Below are positions 9,349 through 18,380 of a stretch of 64,000 nt of DNA, piece after piece (within the stretch, counting starts at the first letter, position 1; every line of letters begins with the position of its first letter). The notes beneath the pieces were generated by a model. That model saw nothing but the letters and a program-made list of their open reading frames with translations. It searched no databases and was not told the DNA's origin. The stretch covers positions 434,001 through 498,000 of the forward strand of contig NZ_SIHO01000002.1 of assembly GCF_004681125.1 (NCBI RefSeq). Direction: 5' to 3'. Position numbers and translations under genes: made by a program. Source of the DNA: Glacieibacterium arshaanense (lineage in GTDB: Bacteria; Pseudomonadota; Alphaproteobacteria; Sphingomonadales; Sphingomonadaceae).

Positions 9349-10651
9349 ATGACTTCCCGAATACCCGCCCGAAGATCGTGTCGACATGCTTCATGTGATG
9401 CCCCAGGTCGAACAACGCCTCGATCTGCGCCACCGGCAACGCGGCCGTCACATCGGCGTCGGCCTTGAGCAAGTCGAGCAGCTGCAGCTTGCCGTCCGAT
9501 TCCCAGACGCGCATCGCGTTGCGCTGGACGAGGCGGTAGGCGCCTTCGCGGTCGACGCCGGCCTGTGTCAGCGCCAGCAGGATGCGCTGCGAATGGACCA
9601 GCCCGCCCATCTTGTTGAGGTTGGCCAGCATGCGGTCGGGATAGACCACCAGCTTGTCCATGACGTTGGTCAGGCGCACCAGCGCGAAATCGAGTGTCAC
9701 CGTCGCATCGGGGCCGATCATGCGTTCGACCGACGAGTGGCTGATATCGCGTTCGTGCCACAGCGCGACATTTTCGAGCGCCGGGGTGACATAGCCGCGC
9801 ACCAGCCGCGCCAGACCCGTCAGGTTCTCGGTGAGCACCGGGTTGCGCTTGTGCGGCATCGCCGACGAGCCCTTCTGGCCCGGCGAGAAATATTCCTCTG
9901 CCTCAAGCACTTCGGTGCGCTGCAAATGGCGAACTTCGGTGGCGAGGCGTTCGACGCAGCCGGCGACGACGCCGAGCGTGGCAAAATACATTGCGTGGCG
10001 GTCGCGCGGGATGACCTGCGTGCTGACCGGCTCGACCGACAGCCCCATGGCCTTGGCGACATGCTCCTCGACGCGCGGGTCGATGTTGGCGAAGGTGCCG
10101 ACGGCGCCCGAAATCGCGCAGGTCGCGACCTCGTCGCGCGCCATCACCAGCCGTGCGCGGCAGCGCGCGAACTCGGCATAGGCCTGCGCCAGCTTCAGCC
10201 CGAAGGTGGTGGGTTCGGCGTGGATGCCGTGGCTGCGGCCGATCGTCGGCGTGTCCTTGAACTCATAGGCGCGGCGCTTGAGCACGACGAGCAGCGCATC
10301 GACATCGGCGATCATCAGGTCGGCGGCGCGCGCCATCTGGACGCCGAGGCAGGTGTCGAGCACGTCCGAGCTTGTCATGCCCTGGTGGACGAAGCGCGCC
10401 TCATCGCCGACATGCTCGGCAAGGTTGGTCAGGAAGGCGATAACGTCGTGCTTCACCTCGCGCTCGATCTCGTCGATGCGCTCGACCTCGAACTTGCCGC
10501 GCTCCCACACGGCCTTGGCGGCGTCCTTTGGGACGACACCGAGCTCGGCGAGCGCGTCCATCGCGTGCGCCTCGATCTCGAACCAGATGCGAAACCGCGT
10601 TTCGGGTTCCCAGATCGCCACCATTTCGGGGCGCGAATAACGCGGAATCAT
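9347..10651 (-). CDS. purB: Adenylosuccinate lyase
   Basis: Catalyses two purine steps: cleavage of SAICAR to AICAR plus fumarate, and of adenylosuccinate to AMP plus fumarate. The 434-residue protein shows the fumarase/aspartase superfamily signature GSSAMPHKRNP around residues 258-268, which carries the mobile catalytic Ser loop, plus the TSSDVLDT segment near residue 90 and GRSHGIHAEP with the catalytic His near residue 140. The ATG at 10651 is preceded by a GGAGAC ribosome-binding site and gives the conserved start MIPRYSRPEM. The gene appears to have its own promoter in the 162-base divergent gap to the Thr-rich gene. Confidence 0.97.
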   Translation of the reverse strand: MIPRYSRPEMVAIWEPETRFRIWFEIEAHAMDALAELGVVPKDAAKAVWERGKFEVERIDEIEREVKHDVIAFLTNLAEHVGDEARFVHQGMTSSDVLDTCLGVQMARAADLMIADVDALLVVLKRRAYEFKDTPTIGRSHGIHAEPTTFGLKLAQAYAEFARCRARLVMARDEVATCAISGAVGTFANIDPRVEEHVAKAMGLSVEPVSTQVIPRDRHAMYFATLGVVAGCVERLATEVRHLQRTEVLEAEEYFSPGQKGSSAMPHKRNPVLTENLTGLARLVRGYVTPALENVALWHERDISHSSVERMIGPDATVTLDFALVRLTNVMDKLVVYPDRMLANLNKMGGLVHSQRILLALTQAGVDREGAYRLVQRNAMRVWESDGKLQLLDLLKADADVTAALPVAQIEALFDLGHHMKHVDTIFGRVFGKS

Positions 10652-10813
10652 GCTCGTCTCCAATTCAATGCCGGCGCGGGTAGCACAGCCGCCCGCCAAG
10701 TTTAACCCCTCGCTTGCGCGCGGTCCTTCGCCTCGGCCGTTGATGCAACTCTTTTCGACGTCGCTGGTTGTCCGGCCATGGCAGCACGTTGCTGTTCAAA
10801 CGGAGTAAGCCAG

Positions 10814-11191
10814 ATGCAGACCAAGATCCTATTTGTCGCCGCAGCAATGCTGCTCGCCACGACAGCCAATGCCCAGACGGCATCGACAACGACGACTCGC
10901 CAATCGACTTCGACAACGACGCCGACAGCGGCAACCACGACAACGACCACCGATCCGATGTCGATGTCGAGCACGACGACGACGACGCCCGCCACGTCAT
11001 CGACAACAACGACGCACAAGTCGGCAACAACATCGACGTCGCACATGCCCGCCGGTGTCCATATGCATAATGGCCACTGGATGTATGGCACGCACTACGC
11101 GACCAGCGCGCAGATAGCCGCGCATAAGCGTGCGATAGCGAAGCACACCACGACCACCAAGACCACGGTCAAGACCGTAACGCCGCAGTAA
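10814..11191 (+). CDS. Threonine-rich exported low-complexity protein
   Basis: A 125-residue protein with a signal peptide (MQTKILFVAAAMLLATTANA, cleavage likely before QT). The mature part is dominated by Thr runs: I count 42 Thr in 125 residues, arranged as TTTT-type blocks separated by Ser, Ala and Pro. A short non-repetitive segment, HMPAGVHMHNGHWMYGTHY, lies in the second half and is rich in His and aromatic residues, followed by a Lys/His/Thr tail. GGAGTAAG precedes the ATG. No domain is recognised. The DNA contains ACG/ACA triplet runs that could slip. Convergent with radC. Confidence 0.7.
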   Translation: MQTKILFVAAAMLLATTANAQTASTTTTRQSTSTTTPTAATTTTTTDPMSMSSTTTTTPATSSTTTTHKSATTSTSHMPAGVHMHNGHWMYGTHYATSAQIAAHKRAIAKHTTTTKTTVKTVTPQ

Positions 11192-11241
11192 ACGGCCCGG
11201 CGCCCTCCCGGTCGGCCTAGCGCCAGCTGGCCGGGACGGCG

Positions 11242-11934
11242 TCAGAGCAAGCCGAGCGCCCGAAAGCTGGCGTGGCCGGTCTTGCTGATGATGACATGGT
11301 CATGAACGGCGAGGCCGAGGTGGCGCCCGGCCTCGACAATGGCCTTGGTCATCGCGATATCGTCGCGGCTGGGCGAGGGGTCGCCGCTCGGGTGGTTGTG
11401 AACCAGCACCACCGCGCTCGCAGAAAGGTCGAGCGCGCGCTTGACGATTTCGCGCGGATAGACCGGCGCGGCGTTGACCGTGCCCGACGACATGACCTCG
11501 TCGCGCATCAATATGTTGCGGTTGTTGAGGAAGATGACGCGAAATTCCTCGGCCGACCGGTGTGCCATAGCGGCGTGCAGATACTCGCTCAGCGCCTGCC
11601 AGCCCGACAGCACCGGGCGGTCGAGCGCGGCCGCCCGCAACGACCTGAGCGACGCCGCCTCGATGAACTTGAGCGCGGCAGCGGCGCCCTCGGTCAGTCC
11701 GTCGATGCGCTGCAGTTCGGCTGGCGACGCCGCGAGCAGCGCCGGAAAGCTGCCGAATTCGCGCAGCAACGACTTGGCGAGCGGCTTGGTATCGCGGCGC
11801 GGAATCGCCAGCCCCAGCACATATTCGAGCAGTTCATAGTCGAGGAAGGCGTCACCGCCGCCTTCCAAAAGCCGCGCGCGCATCCGGCTTCGGTGGCCGA
11901 CGGAGTCAGTTGATGGGTCGGTCAGCAAGCGCAT
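11242..11934 (-). CDS. radC: RadC family JAMM/MPN domain protein
   Basis: A 230-residue protein with an N-terminal helix-hairpin-helix-like region (DYELLEYVLGLAIPRRD and later LQRIDGLTEGAAAALK) and a C-terminal JAMM metalloprotease-like domain with the zinc motif HNHPSGDPSPSRDD near residue 178. RadC proteins were named for DNA repair, but that role is doubtful; the JAMM motif suggests a peptidase or isopeptidase. Several starts are possible; the ATG at 11934 gives the usual family length, whereas the longer frame to 11988 adds an unconvincing Arg-rich leader. It is convergent with the Thr-rich gene and has no operon partner. Confidence 0.93.
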   Translation of the reverse strand: MRLLTDPSTDSVGHRSRMRARLLEGGGDAFLDYELLEYVLGLAIPRRDTKPLAKSLLREFGSFPALLAASPAELQRIDGLTEGAAAALKFIEAASLRSLRAAALDRPVLSGWQALSEYLHAAMAHRSAEEFRVIFLNNRNILMRDEVMSSGTVNAAPVYPREIVKRALDLSASAVVLVHNHPSGDPSPSRDDIAMTKAIVEAGRHLGLAVHDHVIISKTGHASFRALGLL

Positions 11935-12101
11935 GCCCCCGTTCGATGTTCGACCCTGCGTGCAGAGTGCGCGTCCGCGACCCTGCAATCAACCCCTTGC
12001 GGGGCTTTTCGGGCGCTTCATACGAACGCTCGACGAGTCCGGGGCGGTCGAGGACGCCGTTTCGTCGGAGCAAGCCACCAACAGTGGCATGATCATTGCG
12101 T

Positions 12102-13685
12102 TCAGTTTTTCGCCGGTATCGCGACCTTGTCGTAATCGATGCCGAGCTGCTGGAGGTAGGATCGATACTTCTTCGGGTCGAAATAATATTTTTCCATGGC
12201 CGGGCGCATCTTCGCCATCAGGTCGGCGTTCAGGTGGATGGCCGGTTGGTCGTCCGGGCCAAGCAGCGGCTGATAGTGCTCGGTCTTGAACTGCACCTCC
12301 TGCTGCCAGGACTTGGCATTGGCGACGAGTTCAGGGGTTGTCATCAAGTCGAGCACGGTCAGCGCGGCCACCTTGGCGCCGACTACCGCCCCCTTATGGG
12401 CGATCGGCGTTGCCATCGCGGCAGCGGCCATGACGTTGTGATAGGAAATGCCGGGAATGTTTGAGGGGTAACGGATGGTGATCGTCGGCACCGTCCACAT
12501 GATGTCACCGATATCGTCCGAGCCGGCATTGGGTTCGGGATTGGGGTTTTGCGGTGACCACAGGTGCGGGTCTCCACTGGCCAGCGTCTGCGGCTTGCGA
12601 TCAAAGCCCGTCAGTACGGCGCGCGCGAAATTCTGGTCGGCATCACTCCAGTTGGGCAGCCCGACGGCCTTCATGTTGGCAAAGGCCGCTTCGGCAAGGG
12701 GGCGGTTGCCGTAATTGGTTGCGGCATGGCCGAGGATGCGGTGGGTGACGCTGGTTCCGGTCATCAGTGCCGCGCCGTCAGCAATTTGGTTGGCGGTGCC
12801 GAACATGTTCTTGACGGCGGGCAGGCTGGTATCGCGGAAGTAATACCAGACGCTGGCGACTCCCGGCACGATGTTGGGCTGGCCGCCGCCATTGGTGATG
12901 ACATAGTGGCTGCGTTGGGTGACGGGCAGGTGCTCGCGCTTGAAATTCCAGCCGGTGTCCATCAGCTCCACAGCGTCGAGAGCGCTCTTCCCGTCCCAGG
13001 GATTGCCGGCGGCGTGCGCGGTACGACCGAGGAAGGTGTATTCGACGCTCAGCGCAGCGGTATAGCTTAGCGGTCCCCACGTGGTGTCGAGGTCATCGCC
13101 GACATGGGCGAACAGATTGGCATCGACATCCTTGAACAGGCCGGCACGCACATAATAGGCCTTGGTAGCCAGCAATTCTTCGGCCACACCCGGCCAGACC
13201 ATGATGCGGCCCTTGATGCCGTTCTTTTCCATCACCTGCTTCGCGGCAATGGCAGCAACGATCATCATCGGCAGGCCGCTATTGTGTCCCTCGCCATGAC
13301 CCGGTGCGCCGATCACCATCGGCTTGGCGAACGGCACCCCCGGCGTCTGTGACAGGCCGAGAAGCGCATCGATATCGCTGCCCAGCGCGATCAACGGGCC
13401 GCCTTCGCCCCAGGTGGCGGTGAACGCGGTGGGAATGCCCGCAACGCCGCGCGTAACCTTGAAGCCGTTCTTTTCGAGAATGCCGGCCAGATAGGCACTG
13501 GTCTTTACTTCCTGAAAGCCCGGCTCGGCAAAGCTGAAGACCTGGTCGATCATGCCTGCCAACTCGCCGGCACGCGCATCAATCAATGCCGTCGCTTCCG
13601 CCTTCAGGGGCGCCGGCGCCGCAGCCTCTGCCGCGGAATGGACGGTCAAGGCCAGCAAGCTGGCAGCAAGCAAATGACGGCTCAT
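12102..13685 (-). CDS. Exported M20-family amidohydrolase, AbgB-like
   Basis: A 527-residue protein with a signal peptide (MSRHLLAASLLALTVHSAAEAAA), pointing to the periplasm or cell surface. The body resembles M20 peptidases of the AbgB/amidohydrolase group, which cleave amide bonds in N-acyl amino acids or p-aminobenzoyl-glutamate. Metal-site regions are visible as IALGSDIDALL, GAPGHGEGHNSG (residues about 122-136) and WPGVAEELLATKAYY. Most characterised AbgB proteins are cytoplasmic, so the signal peptide is unusual and suggests a role in peptide or peptidoglycan-fragment scavenging. The gene stands alone, with about 150 bases on either side containing nothing else I can support. Confidence 0.87.
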   Translation of the reverse strand: MSRHLLAASLLALTVHSAAEAAAPAPLKAEATALIDARAGELAGMIDQVFSFAEPGFQEVKTSAYLAGILEKNGFKVTRGVAGIPTAFTATWGEGGPLIALGSDIDALLGLSQTPGVPFAKPMVIGAPGHGEGHNSGLPMMIVAAIAAKQVMEKNGIKGRIMVWPGVAEELLATKAYYVRAGLFKDVDANLFAHVGDDLDTTWGPLSYTAALSVEYTFLGRTAHAAGNPWDGKSALDAVELMDTGWNFKREHLPVTQRSHYVITNGGGQPNIVPGVASVWYYFRDTSLPAVKNMFGTANQIADGAALMTGTSVTHRILGHAATNYGNRPLAEAAFANMKAVGLPNWSDADQNFARAVLTGFDRKPQTLASGDPHLWSPQNPNPEPNAGSDDIGDIMWTVPTITIRYPSNIPGISYHNVMAAAAMATPIAHKGAVVGAKVAALTVLDLMTTPELVANAKSWQQEVQFKTEHYQPLLGPDDQPAIHLNADLMAKMRPAMEKYYFDPKKYRSYLQQLGIDYDKVAIPAKN

Positions 13686-13834
13686 GAATTTTCCCCCTGA
13701 CTATTGAAGCTAGCAAGCGGGACCTGTTCGGTAAACCCCGGCAGACTTGGGGCTTGCTTGCTCGCAGCGCGCCGTAACCGACCGGCAGCTATCACAAATC
13801 CAGAAGTTCAGGAGGGCCGCGCAGCGCTGCCGCT

Positions 13835-14656
13835 TCAGAAGTAGGGCGGGTTGTTCAATCCGGCGGGGCTGAGCGTGAAAACTTCGCAGCCATCCTCGGT
13901 GATGCCGATGCTGTGTTCGAATTGCGCGCTGAGCGAGCGGTCGCGCGTCACCGCCGTCCAGCCGTCGTCGAGCAGCTTCACGTCATATTTGCCGAGGTTG
14001 ATCATCGGCTCGATGGTGAAGAACATGCCCGGCACCAGCTTGGCACCGCGGCCGGGGCGGCCATAGTGGACGATGTTGGGCGCGTCGTGGAAGACGCGAC
14101 CGAGGCCGTGGCCGCAGAAATCGCGGACCACCGAGCAGCGCTGCGCCTCGGCATAGGACTGGATGGCATAGCCGATGTCGCCGACGGTGTTGCCGGGCTT
14201 GGCGGCCGCGATACCGCGTTGCAGGCATTCCCAGGTAATGTCGACCAACCGCCTGGCCTTCACGCCGACGTCGCCGACGAGGAACATGCGGCTGGTGTCG
14301 CCGTGCCAGCCGTCGACGACCACTGTGACGTCGATATTGACGATGTCGCCGTCTTTCAGGCGCTTGGCGCCGGGGATGCCGTGGCAGACGACATGGTTGA
14401 TGCTGATGCACGACGAGTGGCTGTAGCCGCGGTAGAAGATGGTGGCGGGCACGGCGCCACGGTCGAGCACGAAATTGCGGACCATTTCATCGAGATCGAT
14501 GGTCAGCGCTTCGGGCACCACGTGCGGCACCAGCATGTCGAGCGCTTCGGCCGCCAGCCGTCCGGCAGCGCGCATCCCGGCGAACGCGGCAGCGTCGTGC
14601 AGGCGGATGCCCTGCGTGCGCTCGTCAAGGTCGGCATAATCTTCGGCAATGTTCAT
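13835..14656 (-). CDS. map: Type I methionine aminopeptidase
   Basis: Removes the initiator Met from nascent proteins. The 273-residue product has the creatinase fold with the metal ligands in order: Asp in NIDVTVVVDGWHGDTSRMF (two Asp), His in FCGHGLGRVFH, Glu in FTIEPM and Glu near the C-terminus in QFEHSIGI. The substrate His is in INHVVCHG. The reading frame stays open for a further 1 kb upstream, across cinA and lapA on the other strand, but the ATG at 14656 gives the normal family length and N-terminus. It is divergent from the MoaB/CinA-like gene across 81 bases. Confidence 0.96.
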   Translation of the reverse strand: MNIAEDYADLDERTQGIRLHDAAAFAGMRAAGRLAAEALDMLVPHVVPEALTIDLDEMVRNFVLDRGAVPATIFYRGYSHSSCISINHVVCHGIPGAKRLKDGDIVNIDVTVVVDGWHGDTSRMFLVGDVGVKARRLVDITWECLQRGIAAAKPGNTVGDIGYAIQSYAEAQRCSVVRDFCGHGLGRVFHDAPNIVHYGRPGRGAKLVPGMFFTIEPMINLGKYDVKLLDDGWTAVTRDRSLSAQFEHSIGITEDGCEVFTLSPAGLNNPPYF

Positions 14657-14737
14657 AGCGGCATAATAGGCACTCGCCGGCGGCTGCGCAACATTGCCAC
14701 GCTTCCCACGCGCGTGCGGCTCGGCTAAACCGGCGTG

Positions 14738-15493
14738 ATGACCGATAAAACACGCATCTGGACCGCCGCGCTGATCATCATCGGCGATGAAATCCTGTCG
14801 GGGCGCACGCAGGACGCCAACCTTGCCTATCTGGCGAAATGGCTCAACGTGCAGGGCATCCGGCTCAAACAGGTGCGCGTCGTGGCGGACGAAATGGACG
14901 CGATTGCCGAGGCGATCAACGCGCTGCGCATCAAATACGACTATGTCTTCACCACTGGCGGCATCGGGCCGACGCATGACGACATCACCGTCGATGCGAT
15001 TGCCGCGGCGCTGGGTGTCGGCGTCGTCATCCACCCCGAAGCGCGGGCGATTCTGGCGGGCTATTACAAGGACAAGCTGACCGATGCGCGGCTGCGCATG
15101 GCGCGCGTCCCCGAAGGCGCGAGCTTGCTCGAAAACGCCCGCACCGGCGCGCCGGGCATCCGCATCGACAATATCTTCATCATGGCGGGCGTGCCGGTGA
15201 TCACGCAGGGCATGCTCGCCTCGCTCGATGGCAAGCTCGAGGGCGGCGCACCGGTGCTGAGCCGCTCGGTCGGCGCCTGGACCGCCGAAAGCCGCGTCGC
15301 GGTGCTGCTCGGCGCCGTCGAAAAGGCGCATGACGGCGTCCAGATCGGCAGCTACCCGTTCTGGCGCGACGGCCGCACCGGTGCCAATTTCGTGCTGCGG
15401 TCGACCGACCCGCATGTGCTGGCGACGGCCGCCGAGGCGTTGCTGGCGGAATTGCGCGACGCCGGACTCGAACCTGTCGACGGCGAAATCTGA
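14738..15493 (+). CDS. Molybdopterin-binding (MoaB/Mog, CinA N-terminal-like) protein
   Basis: A 251-residue protein with a MoCF/MoaB-like fold: the entry IIIGDEILSGRTQDANL and the motif FTTGGIGPTHDDITVDAIA are hallmarks of CinA N-terminal domains and their stand-alone homologues. The C-terminal nicotinamide-nucleotide amidase domain of full CinA is missing, so this is the COG1058-only form often annotated as competence/damage-inducible protein A. Pyrophosphatase activity on ADP-ribose is known for some CinA N-domains, but a molybdopterin role is also possible. A GTG at 14735 directly precedes the chosen ATG, so the start is uncertain by one codon. Confidence 0.88.
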   Translation: MTDKTRIWTAALIIIGDEILSGRTQDANLAYLAKWLNVQGIRLKQVRVVADEMDAIAEAINALRIKYDYVFTTGGIGPTHDDITVDAIAAALGVGVVIHPEARAILAGYYKDKLTDARLRMARVPEGASLLENARTGAPGIRIDNIFIMAGVPVITQGMLASLDGKLEGGAPVLSRSVGAWTAESRVAVLLGAVEKAHDGVQIGSYPFWRDGRTGANFVLRSTDPHVLATAAEALLAELRDAGLEPVDGEI

Positions 15494-15562
15494 AACGCGC
15501 GCCGTTAGCGATGCGTTTACGGCTTGGGCTCTAGTCCGGTTGGCGCTATCGGGGGATTTGCA

Positions 15563-15859
15563 ATGCGGACCATCAAACTCATTCTGACCGGCATGGCGTT
15601 CGCCGTGTTTCTGGCGTTCGTGTTCTTCAACTGGACCGATGTCGATATCGCGCTCGGGCCATGGTCGATCGTCATCAAGAAGCCGGCACTGGTGCTGCTG
15701 GCGTTCCTCGCGGGGTTCCTGCCGACCTATCTGATGCACATCGCGTCGCGCACGACGTGGAAGCGTAAGCTGGCGCGCGCCGAAAAGGCGGTGACCGACA
15801 CCGTCATCGAGCGCACGCCGCCGGCCAGCGTCGAGCCGATTTCAATCGCGAAGCCCTAG
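15563..15859 (+). CDS. LapA-domain (DUF1049) small membrane protein
   Basis: A 98-residue inner-membrane protein with two hydrophobic segments (about residues 4-24 and 37-58) and a charged C-terminal cytoplasmic tail, matching the lipopolysaccharide assembly protein A (LapA/YciS) domain. In Escherichia coli LapA works with LapB to tune LpxC and lipopolysaccharide synthesis; no lapB is present here. The ATG at 15563 has GGGGGA eight bases upstream. Its TAG stop overlaps the GTG start of pyrF (TAGTG), as in E. coli where lapA-lapB are next to pyrF, so the pairing is conserved. Confidence 0.87.
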   Translation: MRTIKLILTGMAFAVFLAFVFFNWTDVDIALGPWSIVIKKPALVLLAFLAGFLPTYLMHIASRTTWKRKLARAEKAVTDTVIERTPPASVEPISIAKP

Positions 15860-16536
15860 TGCGCGCCAATCCGGTCTTTGTTGCGGTCGATACGCCCGAC
15901 CTGGCGCGGGCGCAGGCGCTGGCGCGTGCGGTCGGCGCGCATGTCGGCGGCCTCAAGCTCGGGCTCGAATTCTTCATGGCGAACGGGCCGGCGGGCGTGC
16001 GGGCAATCGGCGAACTCGGGCTGCCGGTCTTCCTTGACGTCAAGCTGCACGATATTCCCAACACCGTCGCCGGTGCGCTGCGGTCATTGTCGGTGCTCGA
16101 TCTCGCGGTGGTCAATGTCCATGCCGGTGGCGGCGCGGCGATGCTTGCGGCGGCGCGCGAGGCCTGCCCGGCGCGGACCAAGCTGATCGCGGTAACGGTG
16201 CTGACCAGTCTTGATGACCCCGACATGGCGGCGATGGGTGTCGGCGACGGTGCGGCGGCGCAAGTCGCGCGGCTCGCCGGACTGACGCGCGCCGCAGGGC
16301 TCGACGGCATCGTCTGTTCGCCGCACGAGGTCGCCGCGATGAAGGCAGCATGGCCGAAGGGCTATTTCGTCGTCCCCGGCGTGCGCCCCGAAGGCGCCGA
16401 GGTGGGCGACCAGAAGCGCGTGATGACGCCGCGCGCCGCGCGCGATGCCGGTGCGTCGATGCTGGTCATTGGCCGGCCGATTACCGGTGCGGCCGATCCG
16501 GCGGCGGCAGCGGCGGCCATTGCCGCCAGCCTTTAA
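15859..16536 (+). CDS. pyrF: Orotidine-5'-phosphate decarboxylase
   Basis: Final step of UMP synthesis, decarboxylating OMP. The 225-residue TIM barrel has the catalytic tetrad segment VFLDVKLHDIPNTV (Asp-x-Lys-x-x-Asp near residues 60-67), preceded by the substrate Lys in GGLKLG, and the phosphate-binding end GRPITGAADP. It starts with GTG at 15859, overlapping the lapA stop codon, and is followed 6 bases later by trpF. Placement at the head of the trp genes makes the run a mixed pyrimidine/tryptophan operon. Confidence 0.97.
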   Translation: MRANPVFVAVDTPDLARAQALARAVGAHVGGLKLGLEFFMANGPAGVRAIGELGLPVFLDVKLHDIPNTVAGALRSLSVLDLAVVNVHAGGGAAMLAAAREACPARTKLIAVTVLTSLDDPDMAAMGVGDGAAAQVARLAGLTRAAGLDGIVCSPHEVAAMKAAWPKGYFVVPGVRPEGAEVGDQKRVMTPRAARDAGASMLVIGRPITGAADPAAAAAAIAASL

Positions 16537-16542
16537 CCGGTC

Positions 16543-17172
16543 ATGACGCTGATCAAGATTTGCGGGCTGTCGACGCCCGACACGCTTGATGCGGCCGTCG
16601 CGGCGGGCGTCAGTCATATCGGCTTCATGTTCGTGACGCGCAGCCCGCGCAACGTGTCGCTTGAGGCCGCCGCCGCACTCGCGGCGCGGCTGCCGGCACA
16701 CGTCAAAAGCGTCGGCGTGTTTGTCGATGCCGATGATGCGCTGCTGGCGGCAGCAGCCTCCTTCGTCGACGTGTTGCAACTGCACGGCAGTGAAACCCCG
16801 GCGCGCATCGCCGAGGTGCGCCGCCACGGCCGCGAAGTCTGGCGCGCCACCGGCGTCGCGACGCGCGCCGACATTGCCGCGGCGGTCAAGGCGTCGCAAG
16901 GCGTGGCCGACCGGTTGCTGTTGGATGCCAAAGCGCCTAGTGGAGCACCCCTCAGCGGTGGCAACGGTCTGCGCTTCGACTGGCAATTGCTTGGGAATTT
17001 CAATCCCGGCATGGCATGGGGTCTCGCAGGCGGCATCGATGCCGGCAATGTCGGGGCGGCAATCGCCGCGACGGCGGCGCCGCTGGTCGATGTGTCGTCG
17101 GGGGTCGAGGACGCACCGGGCGTCAAGTCGGTCGAGAAAATCCGCGCATTCGTCGCGGCAGTGAGGGCGTAG
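16543..17172 (+). CDS. trpF: Phosphoribosylanthranilate isomerase
   Basis: Third step of tryptophan synthesis, Amadori rearrangement of PRA to CdRP. The 209-residue barrel begins with the family start [14 protein letters not shown], whose Cys is the general base, continues with [12 protein letters not shown], and includes the general-acid Asp in [10 protein letters not shown] and the phosphate loop [11 protein letters not shown]. It sits between pyrF and trpB; its TAG stop overlaps the GTG start of trpB. The trpD, trpC, trpE and trpG genes are not in the window, so the pathway is split between loci. Confidence 0.97.
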   Translation: MTLIKICGLSTPDTLDAAVAAGVSHIGFMFVTRSPRNVSLEAAAALAARLPAHVKSVGVFVDADDALLAAAASFVDVLQLHGSETPARIAEVRRHGREVWRATGVATRADIAAAVKASQGVADRLLLDAKAPSGAPLSGGNGLRFDWQLLGNFNPGMAWGLAGGIDAGNVGAAIAATAAPLVDVSSGVEDAPGVKSVEKIRAFVAAVRA

Positions 17173-18380
17173 TGGTGGCAGCAAGCTTGAGATCAGGTCC
17201 CGACGCGAACGGCCATTTCGGCGCGTTCGGCGGGCGCTATGTTGCCGAAACGCTGATGCCGCTGATCCTCGAACTCGAAACCGCGTACCGCGCCGCACAA
17301 GCCGATCCGGCGTTCGCCGCGCAGTTCGACGATCTGATGAAGCATTATGTCGGGCGGCCCAGCCCGCTCTATTATGCGCCGCGCTTCACCGAGGAACTCG
17401 GCGGCGCGAAAATCTATTTCAAGCGTGACGAGCTCAACCACACCGGCGCGCACAAGATCAACAACTGCATCGGCCAGATCCTGCTCGCCATCCGCATGGG
17501 CAAGACGCGGATCATCGCAGAAACCGGCGCCGGCCAGCACGGCGTCGCCACCGCCACCGTCGCGGCACGCTTCGGGCTGCCGTGCGTCATCTACATGGGT
17601 GCGCGCGATATTGCGCGGCAGGCGCCCAATGTCTTCCGCATGAAGCTGCTCGGCGCCGAAGTGCGCGCCGTCGAATCTGGCTCGAAGACGCTCAAGGACG
17701 CGATGAACGACGCGCTGCGCGACTGGGTCGCCAACGTTCACGACACTTTCTACATCATCGGCACCGCGGCCGGCCCGCATCCGTATCCCGAGCTGGTGCG
17801 CGATTTCCAGTCGGTAATCGGCAAGGAAGCGCGCGAACAGATACTGGAAGCCGAAGGCCGCTTGCCCGATCTGCTGTGCGCAGCGATCGGTGGCGGCTCG
17901 AATGCCATCGGGCTGTTCCATCCGTTCCTTGACGACGAAAGCGTCCGCATCATCGGCGTCGAGGCAGCGGGCCACGGCCTTCAAACCGATGCGCACGCGG
18001 CAAGCCTCGCCGGTGGTCGCCCCGGCGTGCTCCACGGCAACAAGACGCTGCTGCTGCAGGACGATGACGGCCAGATCACCGAGGCGCATTCGATTTCGGC
18101 GGGCCTCGACTATCCCGGCATCGGCCCCGAGCACGCCTGGCTGCACAGCATCGGCCGCGTCGAGTATCAATCCGCCACCGATCAGGAAGCGCTCGACGCC
18201 TTCCAGATGCTGTGCCGGACCGAGGGCATCATCCCGGCGCTCGAACCCGCACACGCACTCGCGGCACTGCGCCGGATCGCCCCGACGATGGCCAAGGACC
18301 AGGTCATCATCGCCAATCTGTGCGGCCGTGGCGACAAGGACATCTTCACCGTCGCCGAAGCACTGGGGTTCGGCCTATGA
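17172..18380 (+). CDS. trpB: Tryptophan synthase beta chain
   Basis: Condenses indole with serine using PLP. The 402-residue protein shows [11 protein letters not shown] at the N-terminus, the PLP Lys in [10 protein letters not shown] (Lys near residue 93), the [12 protein letters not shown] loop and the phosphate-binding GGGSNAIG. Two adjacent GTG codons (17172 and 17175) can serve as start; 17172 is chosen because it overlaps the trpF stop as TAGTG, the same arrangement seen at pyrF. The frame is open further upstream through trpF, but that would add an unrelated leader. It is coupled to trpA by an ATGA overlap. Confidence 0.97.
   Translation: MVAASLRSGPDANGHFGAFGGRYVAETLMPLILELETAYRAAQADPAFAAQFDDLMKHYVGRPSPLYYAPRFTEELGGAKIYFKRDELNHTGAHKINNCIGQILLAIRMGKTRIIAETGAGQHGVATATVAARFGLPCVIYMGARDIARQAPNVFRMKLLGAEVRAVESGSKTLKDAMNDALRDWVANVHDTFYIIGTAAGPHPYPELVRDFQSVIGKEAREQILEAEGRLPDLLCAAIGGGSNAIGLFHPFLDDESVRIIGVEAAGHGLQTDAHAASLAGGRPGVLHGNKTLLLQDDDGQITEAHSISAGLDYPGIGPEHAWLHSIGRVEYQSATDQEALDAFQMLCRTEGIIPALEPAHALAALRRIAPTMAKDQVIIANLCGRGDKDIFTVAEALGFGL

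Noticed and set aside
11192-11241. Intrinsic terminator between the Thr-rich gene and radC
   Set aside because: G+C-rich partial stem (TCCCGG...GGCCGGGA) with a bulge and no T tract on either strand.
14657-15739. N-terminal extension of methionine aminopeptidase
   Set aside because: The extension is antisense to the cinA-like and lapA genes and would double the length; the family start at 14656 is clear.
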